Below the pieces are notes generated by a model that was not told where the DNA came from, made no database searches, and was given only the letters and a program-made list of their open reading frames with translations. Positions 32,770 to 40,988 of a stretch of 64,000 nt of DNA are shown here, piece by piece. Numbering within the stretch: position 1 is the stretch's first letter; each line of letters opens with the position of its first letter. A program made the position numbers and the translations under genes. The DNA comes from Amorphoplanes digitatis (GTDB lineage: Bacteria > Actinomycetota > Actinomycetes > Mycobacteriales > Micromonosporaceae). The stretch spans positions 5,636,501 through 5,700,500 of the forward strand of contig NZ_JACHNH010000001.1 in assembly GCF_014205335.1 (NCBI RefSeq), read 5' to 3'.

Positions 32770-34037
32770 GCGTCGCCCCGCTGCGCGCGGGCGAGCACCA
32801 TGGCGCTCTGGAATCCGCCGAATCCACTGCCGACCGTCAGCACCGCGTCGGTGAGCTGATCGCGCGCCGTGAGCGGCACGTAGTCGAGGTCGCACTCGGG
32901 ATCCGGGGTGTGCAGGTTCGCCGTCGGTGGCACCACGTTGTGCTCCATCGCCAGGGCCGAGGCCGCGATCTCCAGGGAGCCGATCGCGCCCAGGGAGTGG
33001 CCGATCATCGACTTGATCGAGCTCACCGGCGTGCGGTACGCGTGCTCTCCGAGGCTGCGCTTGAAGGCGGCGGTCTCGTGCCGGTCGTTCTGTTTCGTGC
33101 CGGAACCGTGCGCGTTGATGTAGTCGATCTCGGAGGGGTTCATCCGGGCCTCGTCGAGCGCGGCCCGGATCGCCTCGGCCATCTCGGCGCCGTCCGGGCG
33201 CAGGCCGGTCATGTGGTACGCGTTGCTGCGGGTGGCGTAGCCGGCGATCTCCGCGTAGATGTGCGCGCCGCGTGCCCGGGCCGCGCCCAGCTCCTCGAGG
33301 ACGAACACCGCGGCGCCCTCGCCGAGCACGAAGCCGTTGCGGGTGCCGTCGAAGGGCCGCGACGCTGTCGCGGGGTCGTCGTGCCGCGGGGTGGTCGCCT
33401 TGATCGCGTCGAAGCAGGCCATGGTGATCGGTGAGATCGGCGCGTCGGAGGAGCCCGCGATCATGACGTCGACGGCGCCCTCGCGGATCAGCTCGACGGC
33501 GTACCCGACGGAGTCGATGCCGGAGGTGCAGCCGGTGGAGACCACCGTGCTGGGGCCCTCGGCGCCGACCGCCCACGCCACCTCGGCCGCGAACGAGCTC
33601 GGCACCAGGTAGTCGTAGAGGTGCGGTACGGCGTACCCGTGATCGACGAGCCGCAGCCGCCCGCCGTCGCTGACGATCCGGTACTCCTCGTCCAGCCCGG
33701 TGGTGGCGCCGACCGCGCTGCCGACGGTCACCCCGACCCGGTACGGGTCGAGGCCCGCCACGTCGAGTCCGCTGTCGGCGACCGCGCCCCGCGCCGCGAC
33801 CACGGCGAACTGGGCCGCCCGGTCCATCCGGCGGCTCTCCTGCGGGCTCAGGCCGTGGCTCTCCGGGTCGAAGTCGATCTCGGCCGCCACCCGGGAGCGG
33901 AACGGGGTGGGGTCGAAGAACGTGATGCCGCGCGTGGCCGTGCGGCCCGCGTTGAGCTGGTCCCAGAACTGCTTGACGCCGACGCCCCCGGGCGCGAGCA
34001 CGTCGATGCCCGTGATGACGACTCGCCGGCCGGTCAC
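32766..34037 (-). CDS. Ketosynthase alpha of type II PKS
   Basis: A 423-residue condensing enzyme that, with KS-beta, builds the poly-beta-ketone on the ACP. The nucleophile is Cys170 (STGCTSGIDS), and both catalytic histidines are present (NAHGSGTKQNDRHE and MIGHSLGAIGS). Of two closely spaced GTG codons, the second (34037) is preferred because GGGAGG is 7 bases before it and the protein then starts MTGRRVVITG as usual. It is two bases from the cyclase stop. Length and motifs indicate a functional enzyme. Confidence 0.96.
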   Translation of the reverse strand: MTGRRVVITGIDVLAPGGVGVKQFWDQLNAGRTATRGITFFDPTPFRSRVAAEIDFDPESHGLSPQESRRMDRAAQFAVVAARGAVADSGLDVAGLDPYRVGVTVGSAVGATTGLDEEYRIVSDGGRLRLVDHGYAVPHLYDYLVPSSFAAEVAWAVGAEGPSTVVSTGCTSGIDSVGYAVELIREGAVDVMIAGSSDAPISPITMACFDAIKATTPRHDDPATASRPFDGTRNGFVLGEGAAVFVLEELGAARARGAHIYAEIAGYATRSNAYHMTGLRPDGAEMAEAIRAALDEARMNPSEIDYINAHGSGTKQNDRHETAAFKRSLGEHAYRTPVSSIKSMIGHSLGAIGSLEIAASALAMEHNVVPPTANLHTPDPECDLDYVPLTARDQLTDAVLTVGSGFGGFQSAMVLARAQRGDA

Positions 34038-34039
34038 GA

Positions 34040-34363
34040 TCACGCCTCCCACGAGTAGAAGCGGGTCGCCATCGCGTCGGCGGGCGAACGCCACGTCGCC
34101 GGGTCGTACGCCTCGATGTAGGGCTTGAGGTCGTCGCTGATGCGCACGAACCGGGTGTCGTCCTTGGCCCGTTCGATCAGGGCGCCGCCGTTGTCGGCCT
34201 CGAAGTCCTGTAGGTGGAAGTAGAGGCCGCGATAGGCGAAGAGCTGGCGGCGCCGGGTGCCCATCCGGTGCGGCATCTCCGTACGGTCGAAGTCGGCGAA
34301 CAGTCCGGCGACGTCGGCACCGGACTCGGGGCTCATCCGGGCCACGATCAGGGTGCTGTGCAT
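34040..34363 (-). CDS. TcmI-family polyketide cyclase (UrdF/LanF/JadI type)
   Basis: A 107-residue protein of the dimeric alpha/beta-barrel cyclase family: MHSTLIVARMSPESG, LFADFDRTEMPHRMG, then LFAYRGLYFHLQDFE and the end PADAMATRFYSWEA, all characteristic. In angucycline pathways this protein directs closure of the angular fourth ring. It lies directly before KS-alpha, the same place as urdF, lanF and jadI. An AAGGGA site precedes the ATG. Confidence 0.94.
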   Translation of the reverse strand: MHSTLIVARMSPESGADVAGLFADFDRTEMPHRMGTRRRQLFAYRGLYFHLQDFEADNGGALIERAKDDTRFVRISDDLKPYIEAYDPATWRSPADAMATRFYSWEA

Positions 34364-34404
34364 GGTGATTCCCTTCGTTGCGTTCGGTACGGCTGGGCGG
34401 GAGG

Positions 34405-36177
34405 TCAGCCTTTGATCTCGCAGAGGACGGCGCCGGCGCCGACGCTCTGTCCCACCTCGGCCGCGAGGCCGACGACCGCGCCGGCCCGGTGCGCGTTGAG
34501 GGGCTGCTCCATCTTCATGGCCTCGAGGACCACGATCAGGTCGCCCTCGTCGACGACCTGGCCCTCCTCGACGGCCACCTTGACGACGGTGCCCTGCATC
34601 GGCGAGGCGAGCGCCGCGCCGGAGCCGGCCGCGCCGCGTACCTGCGGCCGGCGCGGCCGGGCGACCCCGCCGCCCGCGGCGGGGCGGCCCGCGGCGGTGC
34701 TCATGCCGGCCGGCAGCGAGACTTCGATCCGGCGGCCGCCGACCTCCACCACGAGGTGTTCCCGTGGCGCCGCGGGCGCCTGCCGGTCGTCCGTCTCCGG
34801 GGTGGCGAACGGCGTGATCCGGTTGTCGAACCCGGTCTCGATCCATCGCGTGTGCACGGTGAACGGCGCGGCAGAGCCGGTCAGCTCCGGCGCGAACGCG
34901 GGATCGGCGACCACCGCCCGGTGGAACGGCAGGGCGGTGGCCATGCCGTCGACCCGGAACTCCGCGAGCGCCCGGGCGGCCCGGCGCAGCGCCTGCTCCC
35001 GGTCGGCGCCGGTGATCACCAGCTTGGCGAGCAGGGAGTCCCAGGCCGGCCCGACCACGGTGCCCGCCTCGACGCCGGAGTCGAGGCGGACGCCGGGGCC
35101 GGACGGCGGCGCGAACGTGGTGACCGTGCCGGGCGCGGGCAGGAAGCCGCGGCCGGGGTCCTCGCCGTTGATCCGGAACTCCAGGCTGTGGCCGCGCGGC
35201 CGGGGGTCGTCGTAGCCGAGTTCCTCGCCGTCGGCGATGCGGAACATCTCGCGGACCAGGTCGATGCCGGTGACCTCCTCGCTCACCGGGTGCTCCACCT
35301 GTAGCCGCGTGTTGACCTCGAGGAAGGAGATGGTGCCGTCGGCGCCGACCAGGAATTCCACGGTGCCGGCGCCGACGTAGCCGGCCTCGCGCAGGATCGC
35401 CTTGGAGGCCCGGTAGAGCTCGGCGTTCTGCTCCGGCAAGAGGAACGGCGCGGGCGCCTCCTCGACAAGCTTCTGGTGCCGGCGCTGCAACGAGCAGTCC
35501 CGGGTGGAGACCACCACGACGTTGCCGTGCCGGTCGGCGAGGCACTGCGTCTCCACGTGCCGGGGCCGGTCGAGATAGCGCTCGACGAAGCACTCGCCGC
35601 GCCCGAAGGCCGCGAGCGCCTCGCGGACCGCGGATTCATGGAGTTCGGGGATCTCCTCGAGCGACCGGGCCACCTTGAGCCCGCGGCCGCCGCCGCCGAA
35701 CGCGGCCTTGATGGCGATCGGCAGGCCGTGTTCGCGGGCGAAGGCGAGCACCTCGTCGGGGCCGGCGACCGGCTCGGCGGTGCCGGCGACAAGCGGCGCG
35801 CCGGCCCGCCGGGCGATGCGCCGGGCCGCCACCTTGTCGCCGAGATCCCGGATCGCCTGCGGGCCGGGGCCGATCCAGACGAGGCCGGCATCCAGCACCG
35901 CCTGGGCGAAGTCGGCGTTCTCCGACAGGAATCCGTAGCCGGGGTGCACGGCGTCGGCGCCGGAGTCCGCCGCGGCGCGCAGCACCTTCGCGGCGTCGAG
36001 ATAGCTGGTGGCCGGGGTGTCGCCGTCCAGCGCGAACGCCTCGTCCGCCATGCGGACGTGCGGCGCGTCGCGGTCGGGGTGTGCGTAGACGGCCACGGCG
36101 GCGATTCCGGCGTCCCGGCAGGCGCGGGCCACGCGGACGGCGATTTCGCCACGGTTGGCGATGAGAACCTTGCGCAC
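34405..36177 (-). CDS. Acyl-CoA carboxylase alpha subunit (biotin carboxylase + BCCP)
   Basis: A 590-residue two-function subunit. The biotin carboxylase part (about 1-450) starts MRKVLIANRGEIAVRVARAC and contains the ATP-grasp loop KAAFGGGGRGLKVA, the ERYLDRPRHVETQ strand and EVNTRLQVEHPVSEE. The C-terminal BCCP part ends with the biotinyl-lysine motif VLEAMKMEQPL. It begins with GTG behind AGGAG. The jadomycin cluster has the same gene (jadJ) directly upstream of its cyclase/KS genes, where it raises malonyl-CoA supply. It is the first gene of the long minus-strand biosynthetic operon. Confidence 0.94.
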   Translation of the reverse strand: MRKVLIANRGEIAVRVARACRDAGIAAVAVYAHPDRDAPHVRMADEAFALDGDTPATSYLDAAKVLRAAADSGADAVHPGYGFLSENADFAQAVLDAGLVWIGPGPQAIRDLGDKVAARRIARRAGAPLVAGTAEPVAGPDEVLAFAREHGLPIAIKAAFGGGGRGLKVARSLEEIPELHESAVREALAAFGRGECFVERYLDRPRHVETQCLADRHGNVVVVSTRDCSLQRRHQKLVEEAPAPFLLPEQNAELYRASKAILREAGYVGAGTVEFLVGADGTISFLEVNTRLQVEHPVSEEVTGIDLVREMFRIADGEELGYDDPRPRGHSLEFRINGEDPGRGFLPAPGTVTTFAPPSGPGVRLDSGVEAGTVVGPAWDSLLAKLVITGADREQALRRAARALAEFRVDGMATALPFHRAVVADPAFAPELTGSAAPFTVHTRWIETGFDNRITPFATPETDDRQAPAAPREHLVVEVGGRRIEVSLPAGMSTAAGRPAAGGGVARPRRPQVRGAAGSGAALASPMQGTVVKVAVEEGQVVDEGDLIVVLEAMKMEQPLNAHRAGAVVGLAAEVGQSVGAGAVLCEIKG

Positions 36178-36408
36178 GCTGGTCTTCTCCTGACTCCTCG
36201 CGAGTCGCATTCCTCGCAGCCGTATTCCGCCGTCGTGGCGAATGGTCGGCGGAGGATTGCGTCCATGATTGTCAGCGGCGTCGTTACGGTTCAAGCCACT
36301 CCGGGGCAGCCTTCGGTCAGGTTCTGACACGCCCGTTGCGGATTTGTCGGCGCCCGGCAAGGCGAATGTCAGAACACCGTCAGATCACCGGGTCAGGGCC
36401 ACGAAAAA
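36178..36408. promoter_or_regulatory. Probable promoter region of the biosynthetic operon
   Basis: About 230 bases between the terminator of the OmpR-type regulator gene and the carboxylase alpha gene, with no ORF of its own. Because a real T-run terminator stands on the regulator side, the operon starting with the carboxylase must have its promoter here. In the jadomycin system the JadR1 regulator binds just this interval (the jadJ promoter); direct binding here is inference. Confidence 0.5.
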
Positions 36409-36440
36409 GGGGACGGCCACCGATATCGGTGGCCATCCCC
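36409..36440 (-). terminator. Rho-independent terminator with T-run
   Basis: On the minus strand a 16-base stem with one mismatch (GGGGATGGCCACCGAT with ATCGGTGGCCGTCCCC) is followed directly by TTTTT. It lies 22 bases after the regulator stop. A T-run of this kind is uncommon in this GC-rich window. It isolates the regulator gene from the downstream operon. Confidence 0.85.
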
Positions 36441-36462
36441 CCAGCGGTACCCGAATGCGCTG

Positions 36463-37188
36463 TCAGCCGTTTCCGAGGCGGAAACCCACCCCGCGCACGG
36501 TAATGATCCACTCGCTTCCGCCGAGCTTGTTGCGCAGGCTGCTGACGTGCGTGTCGACGGTTCGCCGGCTCCACGAATCGCCCCAGACCAGCTGCATGAT
36601 CTGCTTGCGCGAGACGACGGTGTCCGGGCGCGAGGCGAGCAGGTGCAGCAGGTCGAACTCCTTGCGGGTCACCTCGACCCTCCGGCCGTCGACGCTGACC
36701 TGCCGGGAGTTGACGTCGATCCGCAGCGCACCGTGCGTGACGCTCCGCGCGGCCGGCCGTTGCGGGCGCACCCGGCGCATGACCGCGTCCATGCGGGCCA
36801 TCAGCTCCCGGAACCCGTACGGCTTCACGACGTAGTCGTCCGCGCCGGCCTGCAGGCCCAGCACCCGGTCCAGCTCGGTTCCCCAGCCGGTGACGGCGAT
36901 CATCGGGACGTCGCACGCCGCCCGGATGCTGCGGCACACCTCGAGACCGTCCAGATCGGGCAGCTCCAGGTCCAGCAGGACGATGTCGACGGCGCCGCAC
37001 TCCCGCAGTGCGGCCTCGCCGGTCTCGACCCCGTCGACCTCGTGACCGCGCCGGCGCAGCCCACCGGCGAGGTCCTCCATGTCCTTGGCGTTGCTCTCGA
37101 CGACCATGACCCGCCAGCCCCCGGAGCGGGCCGGGGTTCGCTGGCCAGGATTCGATAACTCGGGCACGCCCATCAGCCGCTGACTCAT
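36463..37188 (-). CDS. Atypical OmpR-family cluster regulator (JadR1-like)
   Basis: A 241-residue receiver plus winged-helix protein. The phosphoacceptor-like D73 (VLLDLELPDLDG), the Thr of IAVTGWG and the Lys of YVVKPYG are present, but the acidic pair that binds Mg is replaced (VVESNAKDM, Glu-Ser instead of Asp-Asp). No kinase gene is nearby. This is the pattern of atypical regulators such as JadR1, which respond to pathway end products rather than phosphorylation. The DNA-binding part runs from about 145 and ends WIITVRGVGFRLGNG. The ATG at 37188 is behind GGGGGG. It probably activates the angucycline operon. Confidence 0.88.
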   Translation of the reverse strand: MSQRLMGVPELSNPGQRTPARSGGWRVMVVESNAKDMEDLAGGLRRRGHEVDGVETGEAALRECGAVDIVLLDLELPDLDGLEVCRSIRAACDVPMIAVTGWGTELDRVLGLQAGADDYVVKPYGFRELMARMDAVMRRVRPQRPAARSVTHGALRIDVNSRQVSVDGRRVEVTRKEFDLLHLLASRPDTVVSRKQIMQLVWGDSWSRRTVDTHVSSLRNKLGGSEWIITVRGVGFRLGNG

Positions 37189-37265
37189 CTTTCCCCCCAT
37201 AAGAGACCAGCCGATCCGCCGCCTAGCACCGAAGGCAGCGCATCCGTGACGGAGAGTAACGCTAT

Positions 37266-37287
37266 AAACAGACCAATCGGTTTGTCA
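37266..37287. promoter_or_regulatory. Gamma-butyrolactone-receptor operator-like palindrome (ARE)
   Basis: The halves ACAGACC (37268-37274) and GGTTTGT (37279-37285) form an inverted repeat with one mismatch around AATC, in the size and sequence style of autoregulatory elements bound by ArpA/ScbR/JadR2 proteins. It lies 78 bases before the start of the atypical OmpR regulator, a position where a receptor would repress that gene. Confidence 0.65.
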
Positions 37288-37467
37288 ATGGATACAGACC
37301 TTCGTCACTGTTGCGCAAAACTGACTGTTCGCTGTATTGAAGATCGAACCGCGCCATAGTGCGCCTACATAACGGGTATACAGGATATCCAGCGCCGCAA
37401 GGGGGTTACGGTCGATCACACGGGCGCCGCCCATGAACGCATGCTGCATTGGCAAATCGAGATACAC

Positions 37468-37483
37468 GGTCTGTTAACAGATC
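37468..37483. promoter_or_regulatory. Second inverted repeat near the TetR promoter
   Basis: GGTCTGTT and AACAGATC form a 16-base inverted repeat with one mismatch, centred on the 10-base perfect palindrome CTGTTAACAG. The half GGTCTGTT is the complement of the ACAGACC half in the upstream ARE-like site, so it may be bound by the same regulator. It is 149 bases before the TetR start. Confidence 0.45.
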
Positions 37484-37631
37484 TCGCCCACCACGTGCTC
37501 ATTGGCGACAACTACCTATGGTGACGAATACGGATTGTGTTGCTATGCTGCCTCTGCGAATTTCGGCCCGCCATTATGCCCGGGTTCGTCGCCTTTGGAC
37601 GATCCGCCATCTCGAAGAGGAGAGCGTGCGA

Positions 37632-38330
37632 GTGTTGCGACAGGACCGAGCCGTGCGAACCCGCGGTGCGTTGATCGCCTCGGCCGCCGACGTCTTCGAC
37701 CGAGGGGGCTACGCCCGGGCGAGGCTCGCCGACATCAGCGCCGGTGCCGGCGTGAGCCCGGGAGCGCTGCACTTCCACTTCGAGAACAAGGCCGCCGTGG
37801 CCGAGGCCGTGCACACGGCGGCGGCGCGGACGCTGGGCCGGGCCGCGCGGCTGGCCTACCGCGAACGCGCCAACACGCTGCAGGCGCTCACCGACATCAC
37901 CCAGGCGCACGCCCGGCTGCTGCGCCGCGACGTCGTCTCGAGGGCCGGCTTCCGACTGGAATCCGACAGCACGTTCGACGCCGAACGCAGCATCGGCACC
38001 GAATGGCGCCGGTGCGTCGAGCGGCTGCTCGCCGAGGCGCACGCCGGTCGCGAGCTCGCCGCCGGGGCCGACCTGGAGAGCGCGACCTGCACCATCGTGG
38101 CCGCCACCACGGGCATCGCCATGCTGATCGACGGCGCCGACGAGTCCCGCGCGCAGACCGCGCTCGCCGGATTCTGGCGCGCGGTACACCCGGAGATCGC
38201 GGCGGCCGGCCTGCTCGCGCGGCTCGACCCGGCCGGCATCACCCGGGTCGTCGACCGGGCCGTGCGGGCCTCGGGCCGGCCGGAGACCGCCGGCCGCGCG
38301 GCCCTCGCGCTGTCGCCGTCGGCAGGGTAG
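37632..38330 (+). CDS. TetR-family gamma-butyrolactone-receptor homologue (JadR2-like)
   Basis: A 232-residue regulator. The N-terminus MLRQDRAVRTRGAL followed by AADVFDRGGYARARLADIS and GAGVSPGALHFHFENKAAVAEAV matches the DNA-binding domain of the ArpA/ScbR/JadR2 group. The GTG at 37632 is chosen because AGGAG is 9 bases before it and the alignment with ScbR-type starts is then exact. It is divergent from the atypical OmpR gene, the same arrangement as jadR2-jadR1. It is the more divergent of the two receptors in this region, so it may be a pseudo-receptor that binds the antibiotic rather than a butyrolactone (inference). Confidence 0.88.
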   Translation: MLRQDRAVRTRGALIASAADVFDRGGYARARLADISAGAGVSPGALHFHFENKAAVAEAVHTAAARTLGRAARLAYRERANTLQALTDITQAHARLLRRDVVSRAGFRLESDSTFDAERSIGTEWRRCVERLLAEAHAGRELAAGADLESATCTIVAATTGIAMLIDGADESRAQTALAGFWRAVHPEIAAAGLLARLDPAGITRVVDRAVRASGRPETAGRAALALSPSAG

Positions 38331-38340
38331 TGCCGCGGGT

Positions 38341-39270
38341 TCACCCCGAGCGCGGCGCCGCCGCGAGCTGTCGCCGGTACCAGGCGGCGTGCCGCCGGAA
38401 CGTCGTCGCGAAGCCGGCGCCCGGGCCGCAGCCCAGGTCCGCCCAGACCCGGTCGTCGGCGAACCAGTGGTCCACCGCCAGCATCTCCAGGTGTCGCCGG
38501 GCCGGCTCGGAGGCCGCCAGCATCGCCCGCGCGGCGGGCACGGAGGCACGCCGGTCAAGGCCCAGCCGCAGCCCGGCGTCCACCGTGGACAGCAGCTCGG
38601 CCACCCCGACCGGATCGGGGTGGTTCACGTGGTAGACGCCGGCGGCCCTCGGCGCCAGCGCCGCCGCGACCGCGAGCCGGCCCAGGCTGCGGGCGTCGAT
38701 GAGCGAATGCCGGGCCCGGCAGCGGGACAGGCCGGCCGACAGGCGCCTGAGCAGCATCACGAGGCCGGGGATCACCCACTTGTCGCCGCGGCCGTACACC
38801 AGGTGCGGGCGCAGCACCACGCCGCCGGCCGCGAGCACGTGCCGCTCGGCGGCCGCCCGGCTCCGGCTCGTCGCCGACGCGGGTGCCAGCGGCGCGCCGT
38901 CCGGCCGCAGCGCGGTGAAGGGTCCCCGGCCGTACACGGCAGCGGTGCTCACGTAGACGAACCGGCGCACCCCGCCGCGGGTGGCCTCGTCGACCAGGTT
39001 CCGGGTGCCGAGATCGTTGACCGCTGCGCTGCCGGCCTCGTCGCCGCCGATCCGCGAGGCGCAGTGCAGCACCACGTCGACGCCCGCGCAGCTGCCGCGC
39101 AGCGAGTCCGCCACGGCGAGGTCCGCCCGCACCAGTTCGGCCCCGCCGCCGGGCGGGGCCGAACGGTGGGCCATCAGGCGCAGCCGCAGGCCGGGCGTGG
39201 CCCGCGCGGCGGCAACCGCGTGGCTGCCGATGAACCCGCCGGCGCCGGTGACCAGGATCCGCGTCGTCAC
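38341..39270 (-). CDS. NAD(P)-dependent epimerase/reductase next to afsA homologue
   Basis: A 309-residue extended SDR enzyme with MTTRILVTGAGGFIGSHAVA (Rossmann motif GxxGxxG), the catalytic-type FVYVSTAAVYGRGPF and LRPHLVYGRGDKWV. Its GTG start overlaps the AfsA-type gene stop by GTGA, so the two enzymes are made together. Reductases or epimerases adjoining afsA homologues reduce intermediates in signal-molecule synthesis, and that is the likely role here. It is not an obvious sugar-pathway enzyme because no other deoxysugar genes are present. Confidence 0.85.
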   Translation of the reverse strand: MTTRILVTGAGGFIGSHAVAAARATPGLRLRLMAHRSAPPGGGAELVRADLAVADSLRGSCAGVDVVLHCASRIGGDEAGSAAVNDLGTRNLVDEATRGGVRRFVYVSTAAVYGRGPFTALRPDGAPLAPASATSRSRAAAERHVLAAGGVVLRPHLVYGRGDKWVIPGLVMLLRRLSAGLSRCRARHSLIDARSLGRLAVAAALAPRAAGVYHVNHPDPVGVAELLSTVDAGLRLGLDRRASVPAARAMLAASEPARRHLEMLAVDHWFADDRVWADLGCGPGAGFATTFRRHAAWYRRQLAAAPRSG

Positions 39271-40202
39271 CGTCCGCGCCGGGTCAGGACCGCCGAGAAG
39301 ATCGGGTGGCCGTCCTGATGCCCCTCGACCCGGACCGTCGCCGGGCCGTCGCCCGGCTCCGCGCCCGCGATCTCGACCACGCACGGCCGGTCGAGCTCCG
39401 CGTAGCGGTGGAACTCGACCCGCGCCGCCGCCGGCACGAACGCGTGCAGCGGGTCGGCGGCGTTGGCCGCCTGGCGCGCCGCCTCCAGCAGCAGGATGCC
39501 CGGCGCGTGGTCGTTGGGCCGGCCGAACAGCGTCGGATGGCGGGTGTCGACCCGCAACAGCCAGCGCCCGGGGCCCGGCCCGGCGGCGAGCACGACGTCG
39601 TCCCGCACCGTCCGGCCCACCCACACCGGCGGCACGCCCGGCGGCGGCACCGGCGTCGCCACGGCGGCCCGGTCGCCGCGTACCCGGTGGTATGCCGCGG
39701 TGGAGATGCAGTTGACGGTCCCCTCGCTGGTGGCAAGGAGGGTGTCGCCCCGGCGGTAGCGCACCGCGACCCGCATGCCCCGCAGCGCACCGCGGCCGCG
39801 CCGGACGTCGGTGCAGCGGACGTCCATGAGGATGTCGCCGTGCGACGCGCCGGTCGCGAACTCACGCGCGCACGACCAGGTCAGGTCGCGCATCACGAAC
39901 CGGTCGCCGAGCGGCACCGAGAACTCGGCGTGCGCGAGCAGCATGGCGGTCTGGCGCATGGTCTCCATGACGAGCAGCGGGTCCTGCCCGGCCGCGACGG
40001 CGAAGAACCGGTGCGTGGCGGGCCAGCGCGCCACGACCTCGAACCGGTTCTCCGACGAACGGCGCCAGCGGACCGGGAAGATGTCGGCCGGTCCGTGCCG
40101 ATGGACGAACTCGGGCCTGACGTCGGTACGCCACAGCGGCCGGGGACCGGTCAGGAAGGGATACCCGGCACGTGGCACGGGAAGAGTAGACAGATCGCTC
40201 AT
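39267..40202 (-). CDS. AfsA-family gamma-butyrolactone synthase
   Basis: A 311-residue protein with two AfsA hotdog repeats: the first around EFVHRHGPADIFPVRW and MRQTAMLLAHAEFSVPLG, the second around RVDTRHPTLFGRPNDHAPGI with LLEAARQAANA. AfsA joins a beta-ketoacyl chain to dihydroxyacetone phosphate, the first step of butyrolactone autoregulator synthesis. The ATG at 40202 follows GGGGAG by about 9 bases. It is divergent from a ScbR-like receptor gene 119 bases away, the standard scbA/scbR layout. Confidence 0.92.
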   Translation of the reverse strand: MSDLSTLPVPRAGYPFLTGPRPLWRTDVRPEFVHRHGPADIFPVRWRRSSENRFEVVARWPATHRFFAVAAGQDPLLVMETMRQTAMLLAHAEFSVPLGDRFVMRDLTWSCAREFATGASHGDILMDVRCTDVRRGRGALRGMRVAVRYRRGDTLLATSEGTVNCISTAAYHRVRGDRAAVATPVPPPGVPPVWVGRTVRDDVVLAAGPGPGRWLLRVDTRHPTLFGRPNDHAPGILLLEAARQAANAADPLHAFVPAAARVEFHRYAELDRPCVVEIAGAEPGDGPATVRVEGHQDGHPIFSAVLTRRGR

Positions 40203-40321
40203 GGTGGTGCGCTCCCCTGTCATGATCAACGTCTGGCGGAGATTTCACCCCGGGCCCACAGTAAGGTGTTTCCGCCCGATGAAGCCGTACCGACCGAATC
40301 CCGACGGAGGCAGGCCGCGAG

Positions 40322-40948
40322 ATGGCACGACAGAACCGCGCCGTCCAGACGCGCCAGACGATTCTGCTGGCCGCGGCGGCGGTCTTCGACGAGCACGGTT
40401 ACGGCGCCGCCACGATTCAGGAGATCCTCACCCGTGCCGGGGTGACCAAGGGCGCCCTGTATTTCCACTTCGCGTCCAAAGAGGAACTGGCGCTGAGCAT
40501 CATGGCGGCACAGCTCGACTCCGATCCTCTGCCGAGCCAGCCGACCCGGATGCAGGAGCTGGTCGACCTGGGCCTGGTCTTCGCCCGCCGGTTGCAGCGC
40601 GAGCCGCTGGTACGGGCCAGCGTCCAGCTGGCCATGGACCCGTGGAGCGAGGGGCTGGACCGCAGCGGCCCGTTCCAGGCCTGGATCGGGCTCATCGAGG
40701 ACCTGCTGAACACCGCGAAGGATCGCGGCGAGCTGCTGAGCCACGTCGATCCGAGGCAGACCGCCGAGATGCTCGCGGGCGCCTTCTCCGGCATCCAGGA
40801 GCTCTCCCACGTCTTGACCGACCGCGAGGACCTGACGCACCGCATCGTGGTGCTGCTGCGCCACGTGCTGCCGAGCATCACGCTGCCGGCCGTCCTGGTC
40901 ACCCTCGACGTCAGCGAGGGCCGGCTGGAGCGGCTGACCGGCGGCTGA
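40322..40948 (+). CDS. Gamma-butyrolactone receptor (ScbR/ArpA-like TetR)
   Basis: A 208-residue TetR protein whose DNA-binding domain is nearly canonical for autoregulator receptors: MARQNRAVQTRQTILLAAAA, VFDEHGYGAATIQEIL, RAGVTKGALYFHFASKEELA. The helical ligand domain continues to LPSITLPAVLVTLDV. Divergent from the AfsA homologue, it is expected to repress that promoter until the butyrolactone accumulates. Closer to true receptors than the protein at 37632. A convergent antibiotic-monooxygenase-type gene follows after a stem-loop. Confidence 0.92.
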   Translation: MARQNRAVQTRQTILLAAAAVFDEHGYGAATIQEILTRAGVTKGALYFHFASKEELALSIMAAQLDSDPLPSQPTRMQELVDLGLVFARRLQREPLVRASVQLAMDPWSEGLDRSGPFQAWIGLIEDLLNTAKDRGELLSHVDPRQTAEMLAGAFSGIQELSHVLTDREDLTHRIVVLLRHVLPSITLPAVLVTLDVSEGRLERLTGG

Positions 40949-40955
40949 TCCCGCC

Positions 40956-40976
40956 GCCCGGCCGGGCCGGCCGGGC
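40956..40976. terminator. GC-rich stem-loop between convergent genes
   Basis: An 8-base perfect stem (GCCCGGCC with GGCCGGGC) around GGGCC, 8 bases after the receptor gene stop and 13 bases from the end of the opposing gene. Suited to both strands. Confidence 0.6.
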
Positions 40977-40988
40977 AGCGGGCCGCGG

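Larger units (their letters stand above)
37189..37631. promoter_or_regulatory. Divergent promoter region of the two regulators
   Basis: A 443-base interval between the JadR1-like gene and the divergent JadR2-like gene. It is much richer in A and T than the rest of the window and holds a receptor-type palindrome at 37266-37287 and a second inverted repeat at 37468-37483. No ORF in it looks real. Both regulator promoters must be here. Confidence 0.7.

Noticed and set aside
38341..39270. Deoxysugar 4,6-dehydratase or epimerase for a glycosylated product
   Set aside because: No nucleotidylyltransferase, other deoxysugar genes or glycosyltransferase is present, and the gene is translationally coupled to the AfsA homologue.
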